Source: Bradyrhizobium monzae
Lineage (GTDB): Bacteria > Pseudomonadota > Alphaproteobacteria > Rhizobiales > Xanthobacteraceae
Direction of reading: 5' to 3'
Assembly (NCBI RefSeq): GCF_021458635.1
Contig: NZ_JAIRDQ010000001.1
Span: forward strand, 992,001 to 1,056,000
DNA length: 64,000 nt
The notes under the pieces were generated by a model that worked only from the letters and a program-made list of their open reading frames with translations, made no database searches and had not been told where the DNA came from. The translations under genes were made by a program, and so were the position numbers. How positions within the stretch are numbered: position 1 is the first letter of the stretch; each line of letters starts with the position of its first letter. Below, one piece after another: positions 34,508 through 43,750 of the stretch.

Positions 34508-34597
34508 CCGCCGAGCCTGAATTCGCCGTTCTCGTTGGTGCCCAAGGAGGTCGGCCTGAAGGGCGCGGTCTATGCCGATGCCGGCTCGCTCTGGGGT
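34508..34597 (+). pseudogene. Fragment resembling BamA barrel end
   Basis: In one plus-strand frame these 90 bases read PPSLNSPFSLVPKEVGLKG then AVYADAGSLWG. This closely resembles the end of the BamA/Omp85 beta-barrel, where a segment of the type LGLRGAVFADAGSLWG is highly conserved. Neither the preceding bases (end of the hydrolase gene) nor the following ones continue the homology. It looks like a stray remnant dropped between two convergent genes. No start codon or ribosome site is present. Confidence 0.55.
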
Positions 34598-34732
34598 GCC
34601 GGCCTTGAAGTAGGAACGAACCGTCTCGGCCTCGACGCGGCGATTGCCTCGACCACGATCGCGTCCGTGGCTTGCGCCGCCGCTGCCGGCTGCGGCAACA
34701 TCTTACAGGCCGAAGGATTACGGTGCGGCCAT

Positions 34733-36301
34733 CTACCTTGCGGCCTTCAACCGATCTGCCATGCGCTCAGCGATCGCGACGGTGGTCAAATGGGTGTTGG
34801 CGCGCGGGACTTCCGGCATGATCGAGGCATCGATCACGCGCAATCCTGTGCATCCCATCACGCGGCATTCGTGATCGACGACCGAACGTGCGTCGTCCAG
34901 CGCGCCCATTCTGCAGGTGCCGCTGGCGTGCTGCGCGTCGCTGCACTCGGCGAACAGCCAATCATCCAGCTCTGTATCACTGAACGGCGCGTCCATGGAG
35001 CGTCCGCTGGCGCCATAGTCGACGCGGTGAGCGATATCGGCCACCGCAGGCTGCAGGCAGATATCGCGCAGGCGGCGGACGCCGTCGCGCATTCGCACGA
35101 GATCGCGAGGGTCGGACAGCATGCGCTCCTCGACCACCGGATCGACCTCGGGGTCGGTCGTCACGATGCGAACGTAGCCCTGGCTGAACGCCTGATAGAC
35201 GGAAACGGCGATACGCCCCAGCGTAACATCGGCCATCGAATGCGACGAGCGCGCAAGATTGCCGGCGATCATGATCATGTCGTTGTCGCCGGCGTCTGCG
35301 AGGCCGGAGGCGTAGCGCAGGCAGCAATTGGTGTGTCGGTGCATCAGCGTGCTGACCTGGCTGCCTTCGCGCAAATGCAACAATGCGTTGACGATCGGAT
35401 GATCCAGCAAATTCTCGCCCGCCGGCAAGTCCGCGCGGATGGGAATGCCGAGCCTCTCCAACAGGGAGGCGGGCCCAATGCCGGAGCGCTGCAGGATGGC
35501 CGGCGAATGGATCGCGCCGGCGCAGAGGATCACGTCGCGCGTCGCACGGGGCGTGTAGGATCGACCGTTCACGCGGACCCGGACGCCGTTGGCGTGCAGC
35601 CGGTTGCCTTCGAAGGTGACGGTATCGACCAGCGCGTGACCGACGATGTCGAGATTGGCGCGAGCGCGCGCCGGCTCCAGATAGCCGTCATTGGTTGAGA
35701 TGCGCAGGCCACCCTCGCTATTGATGGCGTAGGGCGAGACGCCGGTGCCTGCAGGCGCGTTGTGATCCTCACACCAGCCATAGCCCAGGCCGAGCGCCGA
35801 TGCGCGCAGCGCGCGGTCGACGTTGCCCCAATCCGGGATCGGGGCGCGATACACCGGGATCGGACCGCGATCGCCGTGATAGGGTGCGTCTGGGTAATTC
35901 TTGTCCGTTTCGAGCTTGCAGAAATAGGGCAGGAGCTCGTCCCACGACCAGCCCGTGCAGCCCGCGGCCGCCCAGCGGTCGATGTCGTCGGGAACGGCGC
36001 GGATCGCGATCTGGCCATTGATGGTCGAGCTGCCGCCCATGGCGCGGCCACGCCAGAGCAGAAGCGGTTGCTGCCGCTCGGTGCGTCGCGCCAACAGCTT
36101 CGGCCAGCGGAAGTCGTCGTCACCGATGGCGCGCATCGGGTTGGGGATGCGAATGTGTTCCGGCGTGGTCGCGGTGCGGAGATCCTGCCCCGCCTCGAGC
36201 AGCAGCACACGATGCGATGGATCTTCGCTGAGGCGCGCGGACAGCGTCGCTCCGGCCGAACCTCCGCCGATGATGATCGTATCGTATTCCTGTTCAATCA
36301 C
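34733..36301 (-). CDS. GMC-family FAD oxidoreductase
   Basis: This 522-residue flavoprotein of the choline-dehydrogenase/glucoside-3-dehydrogenase superfamily has the ADP-binding GGGSAG at residues 12-17, the GMC signatures GRAMGGSSTINGQIAIR and AGAIHSPAILQRSGIG, and the catalytic C-terminus HASGTCRMG and PRANTHLTT. GTG 36301 was chosen because AGGAG lies just upstream; an ATG at 36328 is possible. It follows the CUT1 permeases in the same minus-strand operon under a LacI regulator, so a sugar or sugar derivative is a more likely substrate than choline. No signal peptide is seen, so it would act in the cytosol. Confidence 0.88.
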   Translation of the reverse strand: MIEQEYDTIIIGGGSAGATLSARLSEDPSHRVLLLEAGQDLRTATTPEHIRIPNPMRAIGDDDFRWPKLLARRTERQQPLLLWRGRAMGGSSTINGQIAIRAVPDDIDRWAAAGCTGWSWDELLPYFCKLETDKNYPDAPYHGDRGPIPVYRAPIPDWGNVDRALRASALGLGYGWCEDHNAPAGTGVSPYAINSEGGLRISTNDGYLEPARARANLDIVGHALVDTVTFEGNRLHANGVRVRVNGRSYTPRATRDVILCAGAIHSPAILQRSGIGPASLLERLGIPIRADLPAGENLLDHPIVNALLHLREGSQVSTLMHRHTNCCLRYASGLADAGDNDMIMIAGNLARSSHSMADVTLGRIAVSVYQAFSQGYVRIVTTDPEVDPVVEERMLSDPRDLVRMRDGVRRLRDICLQPAVADIAHRVDYGASGRSMDAPFSDTELDDWLFAECSDAQHASGTCRMGALDDARSVVDHECRVMGCTGLRVIDASIMPEVPRANTHLTTVAIAERMADRLKAAR

Positions 36302-36341
36302 GTCCTGCGCGCTCCTACGACAGCCCAATGGGACGCGGCGA

Positions 36342-37199
36342 TCATTCCTTCAGACCGGTTCCAGCCACGCCACGCACGAAATTTCGGCGCATCAGCGAGA
36401 AGAACAGTGCACTTGGAACGAGGGCAAGCGCAGCGGCCGCGCTGAGATGACCGATATCCACCGTGAAGCCGGTCTGAAACAACGCCAGCCCCACCTCGAG
36501 CGTATACGTATCCTTGTTGGTCGTCACGACGAGCGGCCATGCGAATGCGGTCCAGGCCTGGAAGAAAGCCAGCACGGCCAGCGCCCCCAGAGGCCCTCGC
36601 ATCAGCGGCAGCACGATCCGCAGAAAGATCCACCCCTCGCCCGCCCCATCCACTCGCGCAGCCTCCAGAAGCTCGTCGGGGATCGACGTCGTCACATATT
36701 GCCGCACCAGGAAGATGCCGAAGCTCATCACGAGATAGCCGACCATGAGCCCGGGCAGTGTGTTCAACATCCCCGCAGCCTGAACATTCAGGTAGAGCGG
36801 GATCATGTAGACTTCGAAGGGAACGACCGATGTCGCGATGATGATGCCGAAGACGGCCGGGAACCATTTCAGGTCGAACTTGCCGAGCACATAGCCGGCG
36901 ATGGCGGAGGTGGAGACGATACTGGCCGTCGAAAGCGCTGCAAAGACGAGCGTGTTGCCGATCCAGCGAAGCAGCGGCGTTTCGTGCAACACGCCGAGGA
37001 TGTTCTCCAGCGTCGGTCGGTCCGGGATGATGGTGGGTGGCCACGCCAGCAATTCCGGCGGCGTCTTGAACGCGTTGCTGATCAGGAAGACGAGCGGCAA
37101 CAGCATCATCAGGCCGACGGCAAAAAGAACGACGTCGATCGCGAGGCCGGCAGGCGTGTTCCGATCGATATCGCTGGACGGATGGTCTGGATCGCTCAC
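36342..37199 (-). CDS. CUT1 sugar ABC permease (MalG-like)
   Basis: This 285-residue inner-membrane permease has six helices and the EAA loop LLEAARVDGAGEGWIFLRIVLPLMRGP. The start is GTG 37199, coupled by GTGA to the preceding permease. The C-terminus FVRGVAGTGLKE is typical of the MalG/LacG group. No ATPase gene belongs to this operon. Confidence 0.93.
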   Translation of the reverse strand: MSDPDHPSSDIDRNTPAGLAIDVVLFAVGLMMLLPLVFLISNAFKTPPELLAWPPTIIPDRPTLENILGVLHETPLLRWIGNTLVFAALSTASIVSTSAIAGYVLGKFDLKWFPAVFGIIIATSVVPFEVYMIPLYLNVQAAGMLNTLPGLMVGYLVMSFGIFLVRQYVTTSIPDELLEAARVDGAGEGWIFLRIVLPLMRGPLGALAVLAFFQAWTAFAWPLVVTTNKDTYTLEVGLALFQTGFTVDIGHLSAAAALALVPSALFFSLMRRNFVRGVAGTGLKE

Positions 37200-38083
37200 G
37201 CCCGGCTCCGATCCCGAAACAGCCTGAACTGCGCGCCGGTCAGAACGAGCACGATCACGAGAAGGACCACGGCTTCGGCGGCGGCGTAGCCGACCCGGTA
37301 GTTTCGAAAGCTATTTTCGAGCATGTCGAGGACGAGGACGCGAACGAGATGTCCCGGCGCGCCCTGGACGTCCGAGGCCAGGACAAAGGCCTGCGCATAG
37401 ATGTTATACGACGAGATCAACGTGATCACCGACACGTACAGCATCACCGGCTTCAACAGCGGTATTGCAACGTAGCGGAAGGCCTGAAACGGGGATGCGC
37501 CATCGAGGCGCGCCGCTTCATAGAGCGCCTCGGGAACGTTCTTCAACCCGACGAGAAAAATCAGCACGGCGTAGCCGATCGACTGCCAGGAGCACAGAAC
37601 GATCAGGCACACGATCGACAGGACGGGGTCGAACAACCAGGACTGAGCCGGGATTCCGAACCATCCGATGAAGGCGTTGAGTGGCCCGAGCCTCGCATCG
37701 AAGATCCACTTCCAGGCCATCGCCGCCGGCACCAGCGAGACGACGTGCGGCAGGAAGATCGAGGTTTCGTAGAAGCCGCTGCGCCGCAGCCCCTGCCGAC
37801 CGTTGATCAGCGCGGCGAGCGCGAGTCCGACCGGAATCGTGATCACCAGGACGCCGAAGGCGACGACGGTGGTATTGAAGATCGCTTCGAGAAACAGCGG
37901 ATCGCTCATCAACTCGACGAAGTTGTCGAGTCCGACGAACGGCTTGCGCCGCGAGATGATGTTCCACTTGAACAGGCTGAGACGCAGTGTCTCGGCGATG
38001 GGGTAAACGCGCAGGCAAGCATAGAGGCCCAGAACCGGGACCAGCGCCAGAACCGGAAACAGCCATTTCGGCTTGGAACGCAT
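37196..38083 (-). CDS. CUT1 sugar ABC permease (MalF-like)
   Basis: This 295-residue permease has six helices, the N-terminal signature FVGLDNFVELMSDPLF and the EAA loop LYEAARLDGASPFQAFRYVAIPLLKP. The ATG at 38083 has a GGAG site. It pairs with the MalG-like protein. Confidence 0.93.
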   Translation of the reverse strand: MRSKPKWLFPVLALVPVLGLYACLRVYPIAETLRLSLFKWNIISRRKPFVGLDNFVELMSDPLFLEAIFNTTVVAFGVLVITIPVGLALAALINGRQGLRRSGFYETSIFLPHVVSLVPAAMAWKWIFDARLGPLNAFIGWFGIPAQSWLFDPVLSIVCLIVLCSWQSIGYAVLIFLVGLKNVPEALYEAARLDGASPFQAFRYVAIPLLKPVMLYVSVITLISSYNIYAQAFVLASDVQGAPGHLVRVLVLDMLENSFRNYRVGYAAAEAVVLLVIVLVLTGAQFRLFRDRSRA

Positions 38084-38148
38084 GGAGTCTCCAGGAGCGG
38101 CCGCCGGCTAGCGCTGCAATTGTGTCGTCGTGACCATTGATTGCGAGC

Positions 38149-39477
38149 TTACTTGGCTAGCAGATCTTCCCGGGCAAGGATCTTGTCGCTCTCCTCGGCC
38201 GCGGATTTCAGGAAAGCGTCGATGGCTGCATCGTTTCCTGCCAGCGATTTGTCGGTGAATGCCTTCTCGAGCCGGGCCGCGAGCCGGGTCAGGATTTCGC
38301 TGGCCGGACTGATCGCAGGAACGGTGAAGAAGACGTGGTCGGCGGGGGTGTTCACGAACGCGCCGAGCTGGGGGATCTTGCCGAGGATCGCGGAGTAATC
38401 GAGCCCCTTGCGATTGGGCACCCACGCCGTGTTCTCGAGCAGCCACAGCAAATTCTCCGGCTCGTTCGCCTTCTGAACGAAATCCCAGGCAATCTGGCTC
38501 TTCGGTCCCTTGTTGGGGACGTAGAGGTCCACCGGGACCATCAACGTGCCCTTCGGCAACGGCGCCGTCGCGTATTTGAGGGTGGGCGCCTTCTTGGCGA
38601 CGTCGCCGATCACCCAGGACTCCCGGATGAACATCGCGGTCTGGCCGAGCTCGAAGGCTTCAGCGTCCGCCTTCATCTCCGGCGACACCGTCCGATAGCT
38701 CACGACGTTGTCGAGATATTGCTTGAGCGCGTTGCGGCCGGCCTCGTTCGCATAGGCCGCGCGCCACTTCCCGCCCTTCTCCTCCAGCAAGGTCCCGCCG
38801 AAATTATAGAGGATCGTCCAGTACTTCTCGGCAATACCGGAGCCACCGCCGCTGAGACGCAAACTCCAGCCGCTGACGGTCGGCGCGCCGGACGCGTCAC
38901 GCTGGACGAGCTTCTGCGCGTAGGCCGTATATTCCGCCATCGTCTTGGGAGGCGAATTAAGTCCGGCCTTGGCAAACATGTCGGTGTTGTAGAACAGCGC
39001 ACCCTGCCCCTGGAACAACGGGACGCCGTAAATCTTGCCGTCATACGTCGCGGTCTTCACCCGCGTCATGTCGTAGTTGGCTTTGACGAAATCCACGATC
39101 GAAGCAGGTGGCTCCGGAATCAGGCCAGCCTCCAGATATCTGGCAGCCTCGACCTCCATCTCGATGACGTCTCCGGCCGCGCCGGATGGAAGCGACAGCG
39201 CCAGCCGCTTCTCATGCTCACGCAACGCGATTGCCTCGACGCTGATTTCGAGATCGGGATACTTCGCCTTCAGCTGGTCTCCGACGCGCTTGTAAAACGG
39301 GGCGAGGTCAGGCCAGCCGCTCCAGATCGTCAGCTTCTCCGCCGACGCCGGCGACGCCAGCATTGGCAGGGCGACAGCCACCGCCAGCCATCGCGCAGCC
39401 GATAGCAATGAAAGACGCTTCTTCCTGGGAGGAGTTGGATATCCGAACGTGCCGACGGATGTCGCGATGAAGGCCAT
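38149..39477 (-). CDS. CUT1 sugar-binding protein
   Basis: This 442-residue extracellular solute-binding protein (family 1) has a long signal peptide; cleavage is likely after ASPASA near residue 47. The mature N-terminus is EKLTIWSGWPDLAPFYKRV, and GVPLFQGQGALFYNTDMFAKAG is a classic family-1 block. ATG 39477 has GGGAGCGGGGAC upstream. The operon is controlled by a LacI operator cassette. With nagA and nagB divergent, an amino sugar or chito-oligosaccharide is the likely ligand, by inference. Confidence 0.92.
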   Translation of the reverse strand: MAFIATSVGTFGYPTPPRKKRLSLLSAARWLAVAVALPMLASPASAEKLTIWSGWPDLAPFYKRVGDQLKAKYPDLEISVEAIALREHEKRLALSLPSGAAGDVIEMEVEAARYLEAGLIPEPPASIVDFVKANYDMTRVKTATYDGKIYGVPLFQGQGALFYNTDMFAKAGLNSPPKTMAEYTAYAQKLVQRDASGAPTVSGWSLRLSGGGSGIAEKYWTILYNFGGTLLEEKGGKWRAAYANEAGRNALKQYLDNVVSYRTVSPEMKADAEAFELGQTAMFIRESWVIGDVAKKAPTLKYATAPLPKGTLMVPVDLYVPNKGPKSQIAWDFVQKANEPENLLWLLENTAWVPNRKGLDYSAILGKIPQLGAFVNTPADHVFFTVPAISPASEILTRLAARLEKAFTDKSLAGNDAAIDAFLKSAAEESDKILAREDLLAK

Positions 39478-39522
39478 GTCCCCGCTCCCAGAACTACATA
39501 AATCCCGATCAAAGGCTGTCAT

Positions 39523-39541
39523 GCAACCGGTTGCGTGTCAA
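39523..39541 (-). promoter_or_regulatory. LacI operator and -35 element of the sugar-uptake operon
   Basis: The palindrome GCAACCGGTTGC lies at 39523-39534. On the minus strand it directly follows TTGACA (39541-39536). Read on that strand, the TTGACA-operator unit matches the nagB promoter unit at 22 of 25 positions. LacI repressors bind such CG-centred palindromes. Confidence 0.8.
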
Positions 39542-39582
39542 TTGCGATCCATTGCCGCTTTCCGAGGCTGTTGACCAAATCG

Positions 39583-40617
39583 TCAGCGGCTTCTTCGTTT
39601 TGCGGGCGCCGGACCGGTGCTCGCACGAACGACGAGATGAGAGTTCAGCTTGTGACGAATCTCGCCCGACGCACCACCGTTCAACTGGCTGAGCAGGAGG
39701 CCAACGGCGACGTCGCCGGCATCGGCGCAACGCGCCGACACTGTCGTGAGCTGCGGGTAAGTGGTTTCGCCGAGGACATCGTCGCAGCCGACGACGCTGA
39801 ACGATCTGGGCACCTCGACGCCGAGGGCGGCAAGCCCCGCCAGCAGACCCTGCGCAACCAGGTCGTCAAACGCGATCGCCGCAGTCACTCCGCTTGCAAC
39901 GATCGGGGCGGCGGCCAATCGCCCGGTATCGTAAGATGGCGGACGGGCCGGAATGGCGATCACCTTGAGCCCGCGTTTCGCCGCCTCCTTGCGGACGGCG
40001 TTGCGCCGTTGCTGGTTCGACCATGACGTCGTGGGGCCGCTGACATAAGCGATGTGCCGATGCCCGAGTTCGGCAAGATGCGCGATCGCCGCTGCAACGC
40101 CCGGTGCCGTGTCGATCAAGACTCGCGTAATTCCCTCGATGTCGCGGTTGATCAGCACCAGCGGCCGGCGCGCCGCATAGATCCGGATTTGCGCCTCGTC
40201 CAGGCGGGATGAGGCGAGCACGAGCCCTTCCACTTGGCCGATGAAGCGACCGAGCAGCAATTCCTCACGGGCGGGATCCTCGTCCGAATTGCCCAGAAAG
40301 ACGCATAGTCCCGCCCTGTCGGCATGAAGCTGGGCGGCTCTGATCAAAGGCGGGAAGAACGGGTTCGCAACGTCGGAGACGATGAGCGCGACATTGCCGT
40401 GCCGTCCGGTCGAAAGCGCGCGCGCGACCTGGTTGGGCACATATCCCAACTTGTCGGCGACCGCCTTGACGCGCCGGACGGTCTCCTCACTGAGCATTTC
40501 CGGTCGCGTGAAGGCACGCGATACGGTCGCGCGCGAGACGCCGGAGATCTTTGCGACCTGACTTATGGTCGGCGTAATCTCCGAGCGCCGCTCCCTGCCG
40601 TCGGAATCGCGTTTCAC
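39583..40617 (-). CDS. LacI-family repressor of the amino-sugar operons
   Basis: This 344-residue regulator has a LacI HTH (about residues 15-40, TISQVAKISGVSRATVSRAFTRP) with hinge LGYVPNQVARALSTGR, and a periplasmic-binding-protein-like effector domain. The GTG at 40617 has an AGGAGGC site. It lies between the two operator cassettes at 39523 and 40687 and probably represses both the uptake operon and nagB-nagA. The effector may be a phosphorylated or oxidised amino sugar, by analogy. Confidence 0.92.
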   Translation of the reverse strand: MKRDSDGRERRSEITPTISQVAKISGVSRATVSRAFTRPEMLSEETVRRVKAVADKLGYVPNQVARALSTGRHGNVALIVSDVANPFFPPLIRAAQLHADRAGLCVFLGNSDEDPAREELLLGRFIGQVEGLVLASSRLDEAQIRIYAARRPLVLINRDIEGITRVLIDTAPGVAAAIAHLAELGHRHIAYVSGPTTSWSNQQRRNAVRKEAAKRGLKVIAIPARPPSYDTGRLAAAPIVASGVTAAIAFDDLVAQGLLAGLAALGVEVPRSFSVVGCDDVLGETTYPQLTTVSARCADAGDVAVGLLLSQLNGGASGEIRHKLNSHLVVRASTGPAPAKRRSR

Positions 40618-40681
40618 CGGGGGCGCCTCCTGTGCGGGATCTCGGCACTACTCATGCATTGATCGCCGCCGAGGCGCAAGC

Positions 40682-40702
40682 TTGACATGCAACCGATTGC
40701 AT
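40682..40702 (+). promoter_or_regulatory. LacI operator and -35 element upstream of nagB
   Basis: TTGACA (40682-40687) runs straight into ATGCAACCGATTGCAT (40687-40702), a 16-bp palindrome with only the two central pairs imperfect. Its layout copies the uptake-operon cassette. It also lies close to the lacI start and could autoregulate that gene. Confidence 0.8.
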
Positions 40703-40753
40703 TACATCCTTGATGGCGCGGAGTGACAGGCCCCGACAAGAACCACGGATGAG

Positions 40754-41545
40754 ATGATGGCTTCGGTCGCTCCAGACATCGCGACATCAGGGATCGCGAT
40801 ATCAGAGACGCGGGATGCGATGGGCCGGGCTGCGGCGTCTGACATCGCTGCCGCGCTGCGCAATCGCCTCGCGCGGCAAGACAGCGTGAGGATGGTGTTC
40901 GCCGCGGCTCCGAGTCAGGCAGAGATGTTGGACGCGCTGGCGGCAGAGCGCGATATCGATTGGCGACGCGTGACCGCCTTCCACATGGACGAATATCTCG
41001 GGCTTCCGGCGCAAGCGCCAGAGCGCTTCGGCGTGTGGCTGACCCGCAATTTCTTTTCGCGCGTTCCTCTGGGCGCCGTCCATTTGATCGGACAGGAATC
41101 AGATCCGGATCGCGAAGCGGCGCGTTACACCGCCCTTCTGGCCGAGGCCCCGATCGACATCGTGTGCCTCGGCATCGGCGTCAACGGACATCTGGCGTTC
41201 AACGATCCGCCCGTCGCGGATTTGCACGACACCAAACACGTCAAGATCGTCGAGCTCGACGCGATCTGCCGTCAGCAGCAGGTCGACGACAAGTGTTTTG
41301 CGACTCTCGGCGACGTCCCGACCCACGCGATCACCCTGACGATCCCCCGGTTGCTGGACGCTGATCGGCTTTTCTGCGTGGTGCCCGGCGCCGCCAAGCG
41401 CGCCGCCGTCGAGCAATCCCTGTACGGCCCGATTGGCGCTGCCTGCCCGGCGAGCGCATTGCGGACGCATCCGCGATGTACGCTGTATCTCGACCGCGAT
41501 TCCGCACCATCCCAGCTCTCGCTGCAAGCGCCGGCACGCGCATGA
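40754..41545 (+). CDS. nagB: Glucosamine-6-phosphate deaminase family protein
   Basis: This 263-residue isomerase/deaminase is expected to turn glucosamine-6-P into fructose-6-P and ammonia. The ring-opening Asp lies in FHMDEYLGLP, and the active-site loop is LGIGVNGHLAFNDPP. Compared with E. coli NagB, the usual Glu after FN is Asp and the residue before GH is Asn, as in some Gram-positive enzymes. The C-terminal Lys motif PGAAKRAAV is kept. ATG 40754 and ATG 40757 are both possible. It is coupled to nagA by ATGA. Confidence 0.85.
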   Translation: MMASVAPDIATSGIAISETRDAMGRAAASDIAAALRNRLARQDSVRMVFAAAPSQAEMLDALAAERDIDWRRVTAFHMDEYLGLPAQAPERFGVWLTRNFFSRVPLGAVHLIGQESDPDREAARYTALLAEAPIDIVCLGIGVNGHLAFNDPPVADLHDTKHVKIVELDAICRQQQVDDKCFATLGDVPTHAITLTIPRLLDADRLFCVVPGAAKRAAVEQSLYGPIGAACPASALRTHPRCTLYLDRDSAPSQLSLQAPARA

Positions 41546-42699
41546 CCAACGAGACGACACATGTCTCGGGCCGCGATCCGGAGACCGGACAGCCTCATAC
41601 GATCACGATCATCGATGGCCGCATCTCAGGCATCGCCCCCGGTGGTACCGACGACGGGCATTGGTTGTCGCTCGGGCTGTTCGATCTGCAATTGAACGGT
41701 TTTGGTGGCCATGACCTCAATGGTGGCACCGATCCTCAGACGGTTCGCGATCTCGCCCTTGCCGTCCATGGCAGTGGCGTTTCGCGTTTTGCTCCGACGC
41801 TGATCACGGCATCGCGCACCGCGCTCATCGATGCGTTGAAGGCGATCGCGCAAGCACGCGACAGCGATCCGCTGATCAGGCACGCAATCCCCTTCGTCCA
41901 TGTCGAAGGGCCCCATATCGCACCGGAGGACGGTCCTCGCGGCGCGCACCCGGCCGAACACGTCAGACCACCGGATCTCGATGAGTTCGATGCCTGGCAA
42001 GCCGCCAGCGGAAACCTCGTCGGCCTGGTGACCTTGTCACCGCACTGGCCGGCGACGACCGACTATGTGCGAGGGCTTCGCTCGCGCGGCGTTCATGTTG
42101 CGCTCGGCCATACCAACGCCACGACGGATCAGATCGCCACCGCGGTCGAGGCTGGCGCCAATTTGTCAACGCACCTCGGCAACGGCATCGCGGCCGAACT
42201 GCCGCGGCATCCCAACCCGATCTGGGCGCAGTTGGCGGAGGACAGGCTCTGGGCGAGCTTCATCGCAGATGGCCACCACCTTCCGCCCGAGACCTTCAAA
42301 GCCATGCTCCGCGCAAAGGGCCTCGGACGTTCCATGCTGGTTTCGGACGCCGTCGCGCTCGCGGGCTGTCTACCCGCGATCTACGACATGCCAGTGGGCG
42401 GACGCGTCGAGCTGAAGGCAAATGGACGGCTGGAAGTCATCGGCACGCCGTTTCTGGCGGGAGCAGCGGCCAGCCTCGCATTCGGAATTGCGACGGCGAA
42501 ACGCATGGCCGGATTGACGCTGGCCGAGGCATTGAGGCTGGCAACGATCAATCCTCGCGCACCATTCCGGCTTCCGGCTCTAACAGTCGGTTCACCTGCG
42601 GATCTGCTTCGATTTCGTGTCGGAGACGACGGGTCCATCATCCCCGAGACCGTTTATGTCGCTGGTCAGCCCTTTTCCAGCCAACCATTGAGGAACTGA
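41542..42699 (+). CDS. nagA: N-acetylglucosamine-6-phosphate deacetylase
   Basis: This 385-residue amidohydrolase carries the family blocks LGLFDLQLNGFGGHDLN, HVEGPHIAPEDGPRGAH (metal Glu), LGHTNATTDQI with THLGNG (metal His residues), IADGHHLPPE and the catalytic Asp in MLVSDAVALAG. It would remove acetate from GlcNAc-6-P ahead of NagB. No GlcNAc kinase or PTS gene is in the cluster to make that substrate. The THLGNG variant replaces the common THLFNAM. Confidence 0.9.
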   Translation: MTNETTHVSGRDPETGQPHTITIIDGRISGIAPGGTDDGHWLSLGLFDLQLNGFGGHDLNGGTDPQTVRDLALAVHGSGVSRFAPTLITASRTALIDALKAIAQARDSDPLIRHAIPFVHVEGPHIAPEDGPRGAHPAEHVRPPDLDEFDAWQAASGNLVGLVTLSPHWPATTDYVRGLRSRGVHVALGHTNATTDQIATAVEAGANLSTHLGNGIAAELPRHPNPIWAQLAEDRLWASFIADGHHLPPETFKAMLRAKGLGRSMLVSDAVALAGCLPAIYDMPVGGRVELKANGRLEVIGTPFLAGAAASLAFGIATAKRMAGLTLAEALRLATINPRAPFRLPALTVGSPADLLRFRVGDDGSIIPETVYVAGQPFSSQPLRN

Positions 42700-42700
42700 G

Positions 42701-43750
42701 ATGAGCCAACTTCGCATCGGGTTGGTCGGTCCAGGGGCGATCGGTGAAACGCACGCGCGAGCGATCAGGGCGCTCGACACGACCGTTTTGGCCGCTGTCG
42801 CCAGTGGCACCCCCGAGCAGATCGCCGCATGCATCGATGGCAAACCTGTTCCGACATTTGCAACCACGGACGCCATGCTGGCTGGCGCCGACATCGACGC
42901 CGTCGTGATCTGTACGCCGAGCGGCGCGCATCATGACGCTGCCCTTGCCGCCATCAGGTCCGGCCGGCATGTGCTTGTCGAGAAGCCGCTTTGCATCGAT
43001 CCGGCCGAGGCCGCAGCCCTTGTGCGTGCGGCCGAGAGTTCGCAACTCACATGCGGCGTGGTCTCGCAGCGCCGGCTCGAGCCGCAGCACCAGGCAATCA
43101 AGACGCTGCTCGATGCGGGCCACCTCGGACAACCGCGCCTGATCGAGGCCGCGATCCATTGGTATCGCTCCGACGCATATTACGCGGAGAAGCCATGGCG
43201 CGCCGAAGCCGATCACGGCGGCGGCTCGCTCTTCAACCAGGGCGTCCACAATCTGGATCTGATGCTTTGGCTGTTCGGACCAGTCGCGAGCGTTCAAGGC
43301 CAGACGGCAACGCTCGGACACACGCACGCGATCGAGGACACGACGACGGCCCTGCTGTCCTTCACATCCGGCACTCTGGGCGTGATCGTGACGAGCACGG
43401 CACTGCCGCCGGGACGGCCGGCCATGCTGCGCCTGTTCACCGATCGCGGCAGTTGCGAGCTCGCGCACGACAGCATCGTTCGCTGGGATTTTCCCGGTGT
43501 GCCACAGCCTGTGAGCGCGACAGGACCAGGAAGTGCCGCGAACGATCCCAAGGCGATCGGCATCGAGGGGCATATCGCGCAATGGCGCGACTTCGTCGGG
43601 GCGGTCCGGGAGCGACGGCCCCCCGCCACTCCGTTCAGGGATGGGTTCGACGCGACGCGCGTGGTCACAGCAATCTATCGCTCGGCCGAGGAACGCCGGG
43701 CCGTCACTCCCAACGACGTCGCGCCGGAGATGGCCTTCGATGCCAGGTAA
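42701..43750 (+). CDS. Gfo/Idh/MocA oxidoreductase A
   Basis: This 349-residue NAD(P)-dependent sugar oxidoreductase has the Rossmann motif GLVGPGAIGETHARAI, the catalytic-Lys motif VLVEKPLCIDPAEA and the conserved GGGSLFNQGVHNLDLMLWL. It starts one base after the nagA stop and so belongs to the same operon. It may oxidise a hydroxyl of an amino sugar or sugar lactone, or act as a hydrolase partner as in 3-keto pathways. The substrate is unknown. Confidence 0.9.
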   Translation: MSQLRIGLVGPGAIGETHARAIRALDTTVLAAVASGTPEQIAACIDGKPVPTFATTDAMLAGADIDAVVICTPSGAHHDAALAAIRSGRHVLVEKPLCIDPAEAAALVRAAESSQLTCGVVSQRRLEPQHQAIKTLLDAGHLGQPRLIEAAIHWYRSDAYYAEKPWRAEADHGGGSLFNQGVHNLDLMLWLFGPVASVQGQTATLGHTHAIEDTTTALLSFTSGTLGVIVTSTALPPGRPAMLRLFTDRGSCELAHDSIVRWDFPGVPQPVSATGPGSAANDPKAIGIEGHIAQWRDFVGAVRERRPPATPFRDGFDATRVVTAIYRSAEERRAVTPNDVAPEMAFDAR

